Positions 53,206-64,000 of a stretch of 64,000 nucleotides of DNA are shown piece by piece (the first letter of the stretch is position 1; each line of letters starts with the position of its first letter). Below the pieces are notes generated by a model that did not search any database, was not told the origin of the DNA, and saw nothing but the letters and a program-made list of their open reading frames with translations. The stretch is from Prostheceraeus crozeri. Taxonomy: Eukaryota; Platyhelminthes; Polycladida; Euryleptidae. The position numbers and the translations under genes are program-made. Where the stretch lies: contig CAJQUW010012709.1 in the NCBI GenBank assembly GCA_907163375.1, positions 186,001-250,000 of the forward strand, written 5' to 3'.

Positions 53206-55354
53206 TACATCTTCGCAGGGACTCTTACGATCTGGACATGACAATCGAAGAGCACATGGGCACATAGAGTGAATGTTACAATTGGGTCATCAATGTTCGA
53301 CTTTGAACAGGCGAGCAAATAACAACACGATTACGAGCGGAAGCAAGGAAGCAGAAAATATCAATCTTACGAGTTATCATTAAAGAGAAAAGAGACATTA
53401 GAATAACTTTTTCACTCAAACGAAGTTAATGCTCAAACGAAGTGACATGGTTTGTCAGACTACAGAAAAACAATACGTGCTTCTGTCACATTATCTATTG
53501 GTATGTGAATTTGTCACATCGACCCACCCCCGTACATTGTAGACTAAGCTATTGTATATCATGCTTTACACGTTTGTCTGCACACGGCAAACTTCATGAA
53601 TAGATCAGTCAGCTCTCGGAAGGCAAGCCTGAATAGGACTATTACTAAATGTGTAATATTAGATCATTAATCAAGCCTAGTTTTTGACGCAATTATCAAA
53701 ATATGTCAGTGTTGGCTACATGTTGCAGTCTTTGTGTCAAAAACGATATTTCAAGATACATATCTTTAATCTTCGAAAAGAGACATCATTTTGCAATGAA
53801 TCAGTCAGCACAGCTTGTATAGCCTGTCATAAATTTTCTACCTGTCATGGTACCGCACTTAAAACAACTTCATTTTTACTTGGGTTGGCCTAGTCATTTC
53901 AAGATACAATTTTTAGGACTGAGTCACATAAACCAAGTATCTAAAAAAGTGATGGAAAAGTTTTATTTACAAATATATCTACAAAATACATATTCGCAAT
54001 GTATTTTCACTATTCAGTCATAGCCACTCTTATGAGGAGTGAATTCAAAACATACAGTATATGCAGAAGCAAATATAAAATTTGATGTAACAATTGTAGG
54101 AAAGAATACCTGAATCTTAATACTTATCTTATCAATGAAATTTATACGAAAAGACATGCTGGCTTCCCATCTCTCCCCAACTAACAACCATGTACTCATG
54201 AAAATGGCTGTGAGGCTTTACTGTTAAGGGTCGAAATCTATGGAGAAGATAAATTATATTGAATGCTTCCGGTTTTTCAATCACTCTTTTGATAATTTAA
54301 TGTGTAGTCACGTATATTCTGAAAACTAAGTTGATTTTAGTGTAATTGAGTACATATTAAGAAACAAATTCAGAGATTGACACAACTCGGTTCTATTGAA
54401 ACTCTGCATGCCAAATGAAAAAGTTCAATAAACGCAGTCACGTTAATGAGTTTTCGAATTCTCAGTTTAGAAGCTCAGTATTATTTTGACCTGCCTCTGT
54501 CTGATATGCATAAAAGAGACGATAAGGACTCACAAGGCAAGTGTGAGTGGAATCAGTTTGAATGATTCATTCGATAAACAATGTTTTTGACAAGCCTGAA
54601 AGATCTGACCTCGTTGATAGTATGGTAGCGTTATCAGTACAAAGCTGATGAACATTTACATATACTGTGCATTATTTCGAGAGATAATCGAGGATTATCC
54701 TTATCCCTTATTTCGAGAGATAAAGATATGCGTGTAAACAGGAACTGATAGTCCTCAGGTTGCAATGGAGTTAACCGCGGACTCCTTAGTAACATCATTA
54801 AAAAGTCCATGCATCGACTCTTTATATGAGTGACCAAGTTGTGGAGTAAGTGATTCAAATGACAAAGATTTAAATTTTCTCTTAAAACTTGGCCTTGATA
54901 TCGGTATCGAGAAATTTGCCTCTCAATGTTTGTATCATTTTTAATAGGCTTTATCGCGAACAAATAAAGGTATATGGAAATGTAGCTTTGGTGCATGAGC
55001 TAGCAAAACGGTTTAATTTTCGACAGATCAGCATCTGGCTAATTTTCGCACTTTCCATTGCTTTCTCTAGCACTGAATATCACGCAGGCTTATCAGGAGA
55101 AATGTGTTGCGCATACCGTCAGTTGCACGTATTTTGCAAGAGGTCGTTTTGGTGCAAAAATGGACTGCCCGTGGTGGCTACAAGTTGTGAATCACTATGT
55201 AAATGAAACTTTCTTCAGCTCTTTTTTCTGTTCTCTACGTTTTTTAAAAAATAGGTAACCATGCAAAATTTCTTAAACAATGTACAATGATGTAATGGCT
55301 ACTACTCACATATTTTTATTGGAATTTTTCAAATCCCACATATTTCAAGAGTGA
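53206..55354. other. Non-coding stretch, no confident gene
   Basis: Frames of 120 (54634-54996, -) and 105 codons (54889-55206, +) overlap each other and lack motifs. I see no repeats with partners in this window. Confidence 0.35.
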
Positions 55355-55640
55355 GTGCATACATTCATGCACTATAATTCCAATCATATTGTCCTACGTC
55401 ATTCTGATCGTTCTTTTACTATAGACGACTTTGATGTCGATATCATCGATCGCTTCAGCAATCCTATTCGCACTAAGGTAGCTAAATCGAAGTACACCAG
55501 GATCCATTATCCATCCATGAATAGGAAACACGAATTGTGAGAAGTCACTTGATATTTAAACCATCACTTGCCAATGCCAGTTTGTCCATGAATAAGTCTG
55601 CGGCAGACGAAACGTCGGGTGACTTTCACATTTTTATTTT
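55355..55640 (+). mobile_element. Possible GIY-YIG retroelement tail with hairpin-GAAACGTC motif
   Basis: A 61-codon frame with SNHIVLRHSDRSFTIDDF and VDIIDRFSNPIRTKVAK resembles the end of GIY-YIG proteins (H...DF.V.II). It is followed by GTCTGCGGCAGACGAAACGT, a stem directly joined to GAAACGTC. That is similar to the second half of a hammerhead core with the CTGATGA part eroded. Confidence 0.4.
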
Positions 55641-56387
55641 TTCTTGTGTCGTATAAATCAAAAAGGTCGGCATAATAAGGAAGTGTTCTCATTTTTTTCT
55701 CTAAAACGGAAATTGGTAGCAAAAAGGAATTTCCTCCCGTGCAAGGCAATTAACGACTATAATTCCATGTTAATCGCGTCCAAGAGAATGAAGCGGATCT
55801 GTATTGATATTTGTTCTTTTTCTTTGTTTTAGCTTAAGGAAAACATGCAATATGAGAAAAATATGATATTCTATGCAATTGTCTGGATTTTGAGATAAGG
55901 CTTTGATTGCATGATCACCATCCCATGCTAGGTCAACTGGTAAGCACTGTAGAGAAGTTCTGCCCCCGAAAGTTCTGCCCCAAGACCGAGCGGGAATGTT
56001 GCTGCACCTGTCCAACGTCAATCAAAATTCATCACGTGCAGTTAGTTTATCAAACCATTGTCCATGATCCACTGTCTAATGTTCCGGTAGTAGACCCTAG
56101 GTTGCATTGAAATCCATCACTCATTGCATCTCTAAGCTTCACGTGTTACATAAACTATCCCATGCGAAATTATTCAATCTCTGGAATAATGCTATGGAAG
56201 ATAGGTTGAGGAACACACAATGCTTCCAAAATTCATTCAGGCTAGAATACATGATTCTGGAAACTTTATTTGAGATAAAGAAGGGTCTGAACTGCATGCG
56301 TTGCGGCTATCATTTTTTTTAACTGTTTAAAGAACAGTTCGCAATATTCATGTCACAAAACATGCGTGTAGATACTCTCAAATTATG
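55641..56387. other. Non-coding stretch
   Basis: Short frames of 62-83 codons only. Nothing recognised. Confidence 0.3.
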
Positions 56388-56830
56388 TTACATTGACATG
56401 CTCGTGATGTTCTGATGATTGACTAAGCAATTTATTCTAGACTGAATGTTGTCAACGGTCGACATGGGTCTAATTAAATTAACCGGTCGGCGGTTCCAAC
56501 CCTGGCTGTCGCGATGGAGATTGTCAATGCGTTGAGCTGCCTGCTTGCCGATGGACTGGATGCACGGTATCCATGACAAGTCTTAGGTTAATGGCTAGCC
56601 CCAGGAAGGAGGTGGAATCCTTCTATGTTGGTCTCTTTCTTTCGGTAATTAAGAATTAAGAACATACTCTTCTTCAAACTGAAGCAAAGCCCTTCTTTCT
56701 TGTGATTTCTTCTCTTGCTCTCCGAGCTATGTCACTCATGTCACGGAATGTTGCATCGCTTTGACTAACTTTTTTATCAACTTCATCATGCAAAGGATCG
56801 GATTTCTACAGACATTCTGCTACATTACCA
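56388..56830 (-). mobile_element. LINE fragment, minus strand
   Basis: Reads DIARRAREEITRKKG, then a FLGLAIN-like piece and WIPCIQSIGKQAAQRIDN, NLHRDSQ. This resembles the region after the RT in Jockey/R1-like elements (LGxxxxxxLxWxxxIxxIxKxAxxRixxLxRa). It shows multiple frame changes. Confidence 0.55.
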
Positions 56831-56884
56831 ACGTTCCTCTTATGATATGTAACTGACAGGGTTGCTGATAGCTAACATCCATAT

Positions 56885-57262
56885 TTGGGCGGGACTCGGT
56901 TTTCACTTTTCACTATGAGAGTTATCGCAGGAGTGAGGTGGCAGGATGGAGAGGCAAGCGTGGAGATAGCAGAGAATTGTCGTACAGTGGACCTAGCTGA
57001 GAAGATCAGACAGAGAAGACTCCGGTGGTTCGGCCATGTTAATAGAATGGAAGAAGGTTGCCTTGCGAAGGAAGTGGATAAAGGAGACAGAGAGGAAGAA
57101 CGAAGAAGGCGTGGAGAAGGTCCGTGGGCAGAGAAGATATGGCAAAGCTGGAAATCAGGGAGGAGCTAGCTCAGAACAGGAGCAATTGGAAAAGAGCCAT
57201 TGTTGCACGTCCAACTCCAAGATAACGGGGAAATAAGGACATTAAACGATGATGATGATGAC
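56885..57262 (+). mobile_element. LINE 3' fragment with (GAT)n tail
   Basis: The 94-codon frame has MRVIAGVRWQDGEASVEI, EKIRQRRLRWFGHVNRME and RRRGEGPWAEKIW. This is the LRWFGHVxRMxE...GRP pattern of LINE C-termini. The sequence then ends in ATTAAACGATGATGATGATG, a typical trinucleotide tail. Confidence 0.75.
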
Positions 57263-59040
57263 GAATGATCAGGTCCATCATGGTGAAGGTTCCTTCAGCC
57301 AGTAGACGGGAAAAGCAAGACATAATCGCTCTGATAAATTAGCCAAGACAATCGCAGCTATTTCTCGTATTTCAGAATCGCAGTATTCTCGTAAAGACAG
57401 AATTCCACATCTTCACAAGTCGGTTGAAATTGTCGGTGGAATCATCGCCTGCTAAATAAAGACGAGATTCGCGTTTAGTCAGTCCTGTATCGAGCACAAA
57501 ATTCTCAAGCTAAGAAGAGCTTAAAATTGTATCAACGAATCACTCAGTCGGCGTCTGCCAAGACCTAGAGACTGAAAAGATCGTGAACAGATTCTATCAG
57601 TGGTAGGTAAGTCACCACATGAAAGGCCTTCGACATCACTTGAATTTTGCTGACATGCTTGGAATCATTTTTGGCAGTCATTTTTTCGACAAAAGTTGGA
57701 GACAGCTGTGCCCAGGAAACGCCTTTGTCTCAACAAATGATGACCTGTCTTTCGGAATTTTCATCGCTTGCAACCTCTGACAATCGGAAGGTACAATGAA
57801 GCGATTAAAACATCATAATGCCAAATTTGTTTTGATTTTAAAGTTCGTAGTTACAGAGACTTCGAAGAAGTCAAATCTTAGCTCGTAATAGTTCAAGCTT
57901 CTGATAAATGTCAGACTATCAAATACAATTAGCTTAGTCCAAAACAAACAATCCATTCAACTGTTGATCCTAGCTAAACTTAGAATCGCTCAAGCTTCCT
58001 AGATTCTGATACGCTTAGCAATAGATGCTTTAGCAAAGTTTACAACGTTCAACAGAGCAAATCCCGTTTTATTTTGTGCCAGTTTTGCGAATCTCGTGAC
58101 CCATTACATTTCACCGAATTCCCTCGCTATTTTTTATATTGTCCAGATACTATTGCAACCACACCGTCCAAAAAATTATCCAGACACTTCTTTAAAATAT
58201 TGTTATCATAAAATGTGACATATTGGCTTGAAATTCACTACCAAATTTTGACGTGCAATATAATGAATGATATTTAAATCCACCGCACTCAGTTTTCAAA
58301 ATTTTTGAATTCTGTGAGCGGTGGTTCCGAGAGATTAAACATGTACTCGCACCCTTCCTCAATAAGACTGCGGCCAGTAAACAATTTTTGGGATCTAAAA
58401 GAGTTTTTATATCGACAGAAAAGCTCATTTCCTGAACTTTCCAACGATCAAAAAATACCTCATCATCATCTGATCCATAAAATTCTAGAGAATTGTATTT
58501 AGCCGATTTTTCAGACTTCAATTTTCAAACATGTTAAGTTGAAGCAACAAATTGCATTTTGGAACTCGACATTTTGAACTGCACTGTATTCCATGCCAAG
58601 ATGCACATGTTAATACAATGGCATGATGGCACCAAGTTATTATGAAATAGCAAGCCAGGAGAACTGTCACACTTTCATTATTTGAAAATAAGGCCAAAAT
58701 TTCTCAATATTGTATGTATTGCCGACGTTTCGGACGTTCGTCCTTTTGTGAATTGCTCTTGTGCCTTGACAAAGGACGAACGTCCTATCGAGAAATTTTG
58801 GCCTTATTTTCATTATTCTGGAGGTATCAATCTTATTTTCAAATAATGAATCCCAAGCACCTCCTGCTCACGGCTCTTTTATATATAACTGTCACACTGA
58901 AAGAAGACCGCAAACGCCAAAGGTTTTCCAGCTTATCATCCTTTTATATTAGCTTGAGAAGAAACAATTGGCGCATGGTAGCCGTCAGTCATAAAATGTG
59001 TCTGGTATTTTCAGTTAAGTGTGATATAAAACAATGTATG
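57263..59040. other. Stretch with possible decayed coding sequence, no assignable gene
   Basis: On the minus strand between about 57870 and 57290 several frames look protein-like (KNDSKHVSKIQVMSKAFH, FHVVTYLPLIESVHDLF, LYLAGDDSTDNFNRLVKM) but are broken and not recognised. At 58722-58795 an inverted pair built on GGACGAACGTCC and GAAACGTC resembles hammerhead-like debris. Confidence 0.35.
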
Positions 59041-59225
59041 TGGTCTCCGTGGCACTGTGGTTAAGTGCTTGGCCTGGAGATCTTTTGGTCCAGAGGTCGA
59101 GCCCCGAAGGTGTCATTGGAAGTCGGCAGGAAGGGCATCCGGACTACAACGCTCCATAAGTCTGACTATGTCAGCACCGTCCAAGCCCCAAGTATAGGGG
59201 AGTAGTGACGTAAAAGTTTCATTTT
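59041..59225 (+). mobile_element. tRNA-headed SINE, copy 2
   Basis: Box-A-like TGGCACTGTGG, box-B-like GAGGTCGAGCCCC, then AGTCGGCAGGAAGGGCATCC and GTCAGCACCGTCCAAGCCCC, in the same order as the copies at 7642 and 60001. This copy stands outside other recognised elements. Confidence 0.78.
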
Positions 59226-59702
59226 ATGACATAAAACAAGAGGAACATTTGCAAAACTTAATCATCAACGATTTCACTATAATAAGGTCACAAATAACAC
59301 CATATCTTGCCAATATCACAAAACGAGATTTCTATGGAATGCTTCAGAAAATTGATATAGGAGGTATTGTGAAGTTAAGCAAAATCATAAAAGCAGCAAA
59401 TGACGTTTGAACTAAAGCATTGTTACAGCAACGAATGATTGCATGAATATCATTCAACTGCATAAAACTGAGACACGCAATAACGCTCTCAGTCGAATTT
59501 ACTGAAGTCTATATCAGTCGATGAGGTCCAGAACATTGTGTTTGAACTGCATGCAATTGTGCTTCAACATTGCGCGCTCCATTTCAGGTATGATCCTTTA
59601 AAATTCAGCTGCTCAACATCACTTGCATGTGTAATTTCAGCAAATGTGCTAGAATATTTATGCTTTAATAAAATTCTGTTCCAGACCTCCTACTAAATAG
59701 GT

Positions 59703-60428
59703 CACGGTGGGTTTAAAACTTTTTTACCCTCGAAAAATTGTCCATGTTAAATTCTTGCGCAATTATGATCTACAGTGGTTACTGATTGCATCGACACCAA
59801 AACGCTTATCATACTACTTATAAAATTGATGATGCATTATTGATGAAGACGACAATTGTCCATGATTAATTATATTAACCATGATTGGATAGTCTTATTA
59901 AAACACATATCAAAGACAACTGTAGGACACATTTATCAAACAGCAGATATTATTTGCAGAAGCCAAGAAATTATTATTATTTATTGCATAGCCACTGTGG
60001 TGTCCGTGGCACAGTGGTTGCGTACTTGGACTAGCGATCTCATGGTCCAGAGGTCCAACCCGGAAAGTGTCATTGAAAGTCGGCAGGAAGGGCATCCGGA
60101 CTACAAAGCACCACAACGCTCCAAACAAAGTCTGACTTAAGTCAGCACCGTCCAAGGCCCCAGTAGGGGCAAAAAGTAACGTAAAATCCGTAAAAAAAAG
60201 AAATGCATTCAAGCTCAAAAATATATTGGACAACTGCTGTTCGCTTCAATATTGCATCATCAATTTTATAAGTAGTATGATAAGCGTTTTGGCCTGTAAA
60301 TCAGCGAGACAGCTGTCGATTTTTTTAAAATTGGTGTCGATGCAATCAGTAACCACTGTAGCTCATAATTGCGCAAGAACTTAACATGGACAATTTTTCG
60401 AGGGTAAAAAAGTTTTAAACCCATCGTG
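59703..60428. mobile_element. Chapaev-like foldback element with a nested SINE
   Basis: The ends read CACGGTGGGTTTAAAAC and, inverted, CACGATGGGTTTAAAAC, and the paired arms extend roughly 135-170 bases. AGGT flanks both sides (59699-59702 and 60429-60432). CAC-starting ends with a 4-base duplication fit the Chapaev branch of CMC transposons. There is no transposase. A SINE sits in the middle (60001-60200). Confidence 0.8.
60001..60200 (+). mobile_element. tRNA-headed SINE, copy 3 (inside the foldback)
   Basis: Box-A-like TGGCACAGTGG, box-B-like GAGGTCCAACCC, the GGAAGGGCATCCGG body, and the tail AAAATCCGTAAAAAAAAG. It lies near the middle of the foldback at 59703-60428, so it arrived after that element or was captured by it. 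Confidence 0.78.
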
Positions 60429-60809
60429 AGGTATGTAGAATTTGATTTTAGATACTTTCAATAACAAAAAACTTGACAATGTGATATCAGGCCGCTGATA
60501 TTTATTAATATCTGTAATCTCTCCTAAAATTATAATTCATGCACTTCTTGCTATAATAAAATAGCACTATATTCAAATGCAGTTTGTGCAATGTCAATGT
60601 CTTCTCCTTCCAGAGCTATCTTATTTTGTCCATCTTTGTCTGCTTCATGATATTATCATCTATCTGTAAATATTTCCATAATATTATCATATTCGTAATT
60701 GTAACATTGTTTGGAATATTTTGTATTCGTGTTCTCGATTTGAGAGATAAATGTTTTGATATTTTGATACAAGCGAGACGTTAACGACTCAATAACATCG
60801 CCTCACATA
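60429..60809. other. Short non-coding gap
   Basis: A 66-codon hydrophobic frame at 60584-60784 has no motif. Nothing else is seen. Confidence 0.3.
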
Positions 60810-62494
60810 CGTGGTGCGTTCAATAAGTGGCCGACCTCACGCATTTAATTTTTGATAAAGTTGTTGTTATTTCTTTTACAGTAGAACATGTGTATCAATG
60901 TTCGTTTAATGCTAGAATTATTGAAATGGCGTTACATTTTCCCCCCAATTTTCAAATGTCAAAATTCGTAAATGACATGTTATTTTTTCAATCTTTAAAT
61001 TTTCTAATTATTCTTTTTCCAGCCTCAGTTACTTATTCATTCATCACTAGGCAGGCAGTTAGTTAGTGTTAGCAGTCATAATGAGCCGTTATTGTTCTTA
61101 TGCGCTGTTATTGACTATTACGCGCACGGCCATGTGACTACATGAGTTGTCATCTGAACCGTTGTTCATTGTGCAACACGATCTGTGTGCTTTCTGATCG
61201 AAGTTAACGAAAATGACATTCGATTTTTTGTTTTGAACGGGACTTATCAAAGACGTATCTAATGAATTGAATGCTGTCTATGGCGAAAAAGCTCCTTCTC
61301 ACACGACTGTTAAATATTGGGCAAGAGAATTCAAATGTGGTCGAGTTTCAGTCGTCGATGAAGCTAGAGAAGGAAGACCCTTAGAAATTTCTATACGAGG
61401 ATCTGATAGAAAAAGTTCAGAGCGATCGACGAATAACAGTAAGGAGTTGTCAACCAAATTCAATTGTAGTGTTGGAACCATTAGCGAACATCTCAAAGCT
61501 TTGGAAATTCGAAAGCTTTGCTGAAGATTTGTTCCTTAGTTCCTTCCTGCTTAAATGATGGAACGTAGAAAGGCATGCTGTTTGCTGAACATCAATACTT
61601 TTGAACAGCATGGTGAGCAATTTCTTTCTATCGTGATCACCGAGGATGAAACTCCCTTAAGTTGTTATCTACATGAATCAAAGAGAGAATCATCAGACTG
61701 GAAACTTACAGGAGAGAAGCCATCAAAGAAAATGAGATCTTCAACGTCGCATCTGCGCGCGATGATGCTGTCTGTCTTGTGGGATAGACATGGCATCATT
61801 ATGCTCAATTTCGTTCCGACAGGAAGAACCATTATTGCAAAGTATTACAGTGATCTTGTAGTAGAAAGAGGAGAAAACGGAGAAAGCAAGGAAATGTCCC
61901 ACTGTGGCTTCTCTACGACAACGCACCAATTCATAAGGCAGCCGTTACAGAATCGACTATCGGGAACGCAGGACTGACTCTTGTTTAACATCCGCCTTAC
62001 AGTCCTGACCTTGCACCGAGTGACTTCTGGCTTTTCAATCACCTCAAGAAGCACTTACGTGGACATCATTTCGACACCGACGACGAGCTTCAGGAATCCG
62101 CTGAACTCATTTTTTCTTCTTTGTCAGAGGACTTCTTTGAAGACGCTTTTTCGTGCCTCCTTGAACGCTGGAGAAAGTGTGTCGAAAATAACGGTGGATA
62201 TGTAGAAAAATAAAATGTTAAAGCAGAATTTATTTTCATATAACCAGTCTTTCTCTGTGGTAAGGTACACGTTCTCTGAAGTAACAAAAAATAAGAATTT
62301 GAAAATATAAAGATTGAAAAAATAACATGTCATTTACGAATTTTGACATTAGAAGATTGGGGGAAAATATGACGTTATCTCAGAAATTCTGGTATTAAAA
62401 AAACTTTGATACACATGTTCTACTGTAAAAGAAATAACAACAACTGAATCAAAAATTAAATGCGTGAAGTCGGTCACTTATTGAACGCACCACG
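60810..62494 (+). mobile_element. mariner (DD34D) with very long terminal inverted repeats
   Basis: Both ends begin CGTGGTGCGTTCAATAAGTG (left form), with TA flanks at 60808-60809 and 62495-62496. The inverted similarity extends about 220 bases inward, far beyond the roughly 30 bases usual for mariner. The transposase between them is decayed. Confidence 0.88.
61213..62213 (+). pseudogene. mariner transposase, at least four breaks
   Basis: The N-terminal HTH region has ELNAVYGEKAPSHTTVKYW and the GRP linker. The catalytic core has ITEDETPLSC (first D), LYDNAPIHKA (second D) and YSPDLAPSDFWLF (third D, 34 residues after the second), hence DD34D. The C-terminus has FNHLKKHLRGHHFDTD and ends at 62213. 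A TGA lies near the start. The frame changes after RKLC (about 61520) and again before DNAP, and a TAA lies in the linker before HPPYSPD. The first catalytic block reads DETPL where DETW is usual. Confidence 0.85.
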
Positions 62495-62496
62495 TA

Positions 62497-63040
62497 TATG
62501 ATTGACATATTTTTTTGGAAACGAAACAAATTGATAGCAGACGAAACAATTGTGCAAGCATACATATTTGCGTGGTTATTTCAACCAATATCCGAAGAAA
62601 GGTAATTTAAATAGTGGGCTAAATAATGGTCATGTTAAAAATAGTTGAAACCAAAAATATAGTGCTTATTGAACTTATTGGCAAAAATCACAAAATGGCA
62701 TTCCTTTTTATGGGCTAATATTGGCAATTCAATAAAATTCAAGGGCGACTCCCGGGCTCGGCCGCCACCTTGGTTTCAGCATCTCATGCAGGCATAATGC
62801 TTGCAAGTCCAGATTCAATCATGGTACATGTGTGAACTAGGCATGGTAGATTACAGATAAATGCTTAGGAACTATAAGGCAACAAGACAATTTGTTCAAA
62901 ATCTTGTGAAAAGGCAAACGTGAATATTCGGGGTACATAATGTCAGTTTTTCAGTTTTCATACAAAGAGGGACAATTAGGTCAAAATCATTTGATACTAT
63001 AAAAGAAAACAGGAAAATGTTTAATTGCATAAATATCGTG
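62497..63040. other. Non-coding gap
   Basis: No gene or repeat recognised. Confidence 0.35.
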
Positions 63041-63620
63041 TTGCTCAGCAGTAGCCAATTCGTTGAGTAGCGTTGATAGGCCGACGCCCCACAAACACAA
63101 TTTAACCTCATCGAACGAGTTGAGAAGAGTGTCAAGAATGTTTTGGATGAAAAACTTGCTAACGATTTGTAATCGCTCTCTATAAGAAGGGATGTTGCTT
63201 CACTCTGTCTCTTCTACACATACTATTTCGACAGAAGCAGCTATGCAGTAAATGAGGGCGTACATAAGATCATTTCCAAGGCACGCACAGGGCTAATACA
63301 GTTACATACTATCATGTGAGCTTGGAATGCACACGCACAGTGAGTCGCTCGAAAAGCCATCTTATTCGCACGGCACGGCTTTGGAATCAGCTTCCTAAGA
63401 GAACTATCCCTGACCACAATCAAGAATACAATCTTGATGCTTTCAAGAGGCGTGCGAACAGGTTTCTGATGAGACAATTTAATCAGATTAGAAGATCTGT
63501 CTTTCTTTCCTTTATTTATTCAAAGCAATATAACTTATCATTTTTTCATTGAGTAATCCCCTAGCTCCGTTCATGGCTTGCAGCTGTGCTAGGGGTGAAA
63601 ATTCGGTAAAAAAATTCGTC
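63041..63620 (+). mobile_element. CR1/Jockey-like LINE 3' fragment
   Basis: One frame has LLHTYYFDRSSYAVNEG-like sequence (the SLSLFYRYYxGRCSSEL block) and the next (63316-63552) has SRSKSHLIRTARLWNQLP and LDAFKRRANRFLMRQ. These are the last two conserved blocks of such LINEs. A short 3' UTR follows. Confidence 0.7.
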
Positions 63621-64000
63621 TCATAATCGCCACCACTGAAAAGAATCACCAACACTACAACGGACGGAAGTGCACGAGAAAGTGAGAAAGATATTTATGA
63701 GGAGGGAGACAGCCATGCAGTCTATGTATCTGCTACATCCTGCACAAGTACTGCCGTCATCGCATCGAGCAAAAAGAAAATCAAACGTTCATGGGCTGTT
63801 GGATATCACAAACTGAAGAAATAATTCCCATTTTGACGCGTGACCGGTGACTTTTAATTACCGGTTTTTCTAGAAATATTTCCGGTTACAGAATGAGAGA
63901 GAAATATCAATGAGAATATGCTCCTCGTGGACAAGGCGCATCCATCCCAACGACAACCGTCACAACCCAACTGTCCGACACTCAAACCTGGTAAAGAAGA
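63621..64000. other. Window end, nothing recognised
   Basis: No frame or repeat I can support. Confidence 0.3.

Noticed and set aside
54634-55206. Overlapping frames of 120 and 105 codons on opposite strands
   Set aside because: They overlap each other, have no recognisable motif and no splice context that I can support.
58714-59064. 116-codon plus-strand frame
   Set aside because: Begins inside a hairpin repeat and ends within a SINE, so it is a composite of repeats.

Overview
This looks like nuclear DNA of an animal, probably an aquatic invertebrate. It is AT-rich, host genes are split by introns with animal-type splice sites, and most of the window is transposon debris: Penelope-like elements, CR1/L2-like and RTE-like LINEs, a tRNA-headed SINE, Tc1/mariner relatives, hAT- and Chapaev-like non-autonomous elements and many foldback repeats. 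I cannot place the species more closely. No rRNA gene, tRNA gene, CRISPR array, LTR element or viral copy was recognised.

Host genes are few. The clearest is a tektin-3-type gene on the minus strand (1366-8249), which encodes an axonemal microtubule inner protein of cilia and sperm flagella. I can trace nine consecutive coding exons plus a second version of exon 3. The two versions are each 86 bases long, share splice phase, cannot both be used without shifting the frame, and are separated by a 746-base near-palindrome. One intron starts with GC instead of GT. Further right are a 92-codon coiled-coil ORF (11407-11685, -), an intronless gene for a secreted PAN/apple-like protein (12957-13493, -), and the last exon of an unidentified gene (49221-49385, -).

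Region by region: 1-8.6 kb is the tektin gene with a SINE and foldbacks in its introns. 9-20 kb holds the two small secreted or coiled-coil genes, bracketed by direct repeats that carry a GC-rich hairpin, plus foldback repeats. 20.3-24.3 kb is a nearly whole Penelope-like element, with RT and GIY-YIG endonuclease, split by a 1343-base TIR element full of a repeated 15-mer. 25-38 kb is mostly non-coding, with Penelope remnants, LINE tails and a hAT-type MITE with perfect 8-base target duplications lying inside an otherwise open frame. 38.4-42.8 kb is a nearly full-length CR1/L2-like LINE. 44.7-47.5 kb is a decayed RTE LINE. 47.8-53.2 kb is LINE pieces, one holding a Tc1/mariner-group element with DD41D spacing. 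55-63.6 kb is Penelope and LINE fragments, a Chapaev-like foldback with a SINE inside, and a decayed DD34D mariner with unusually long terminal inverted repeats.

The host genes do not form a pathway together. The best candidates for something undescribed are the paired tektin exons with the palindrome between them, the 15-mer-studded TIR element, and the host-like frame interrupted by the hAT MITE.
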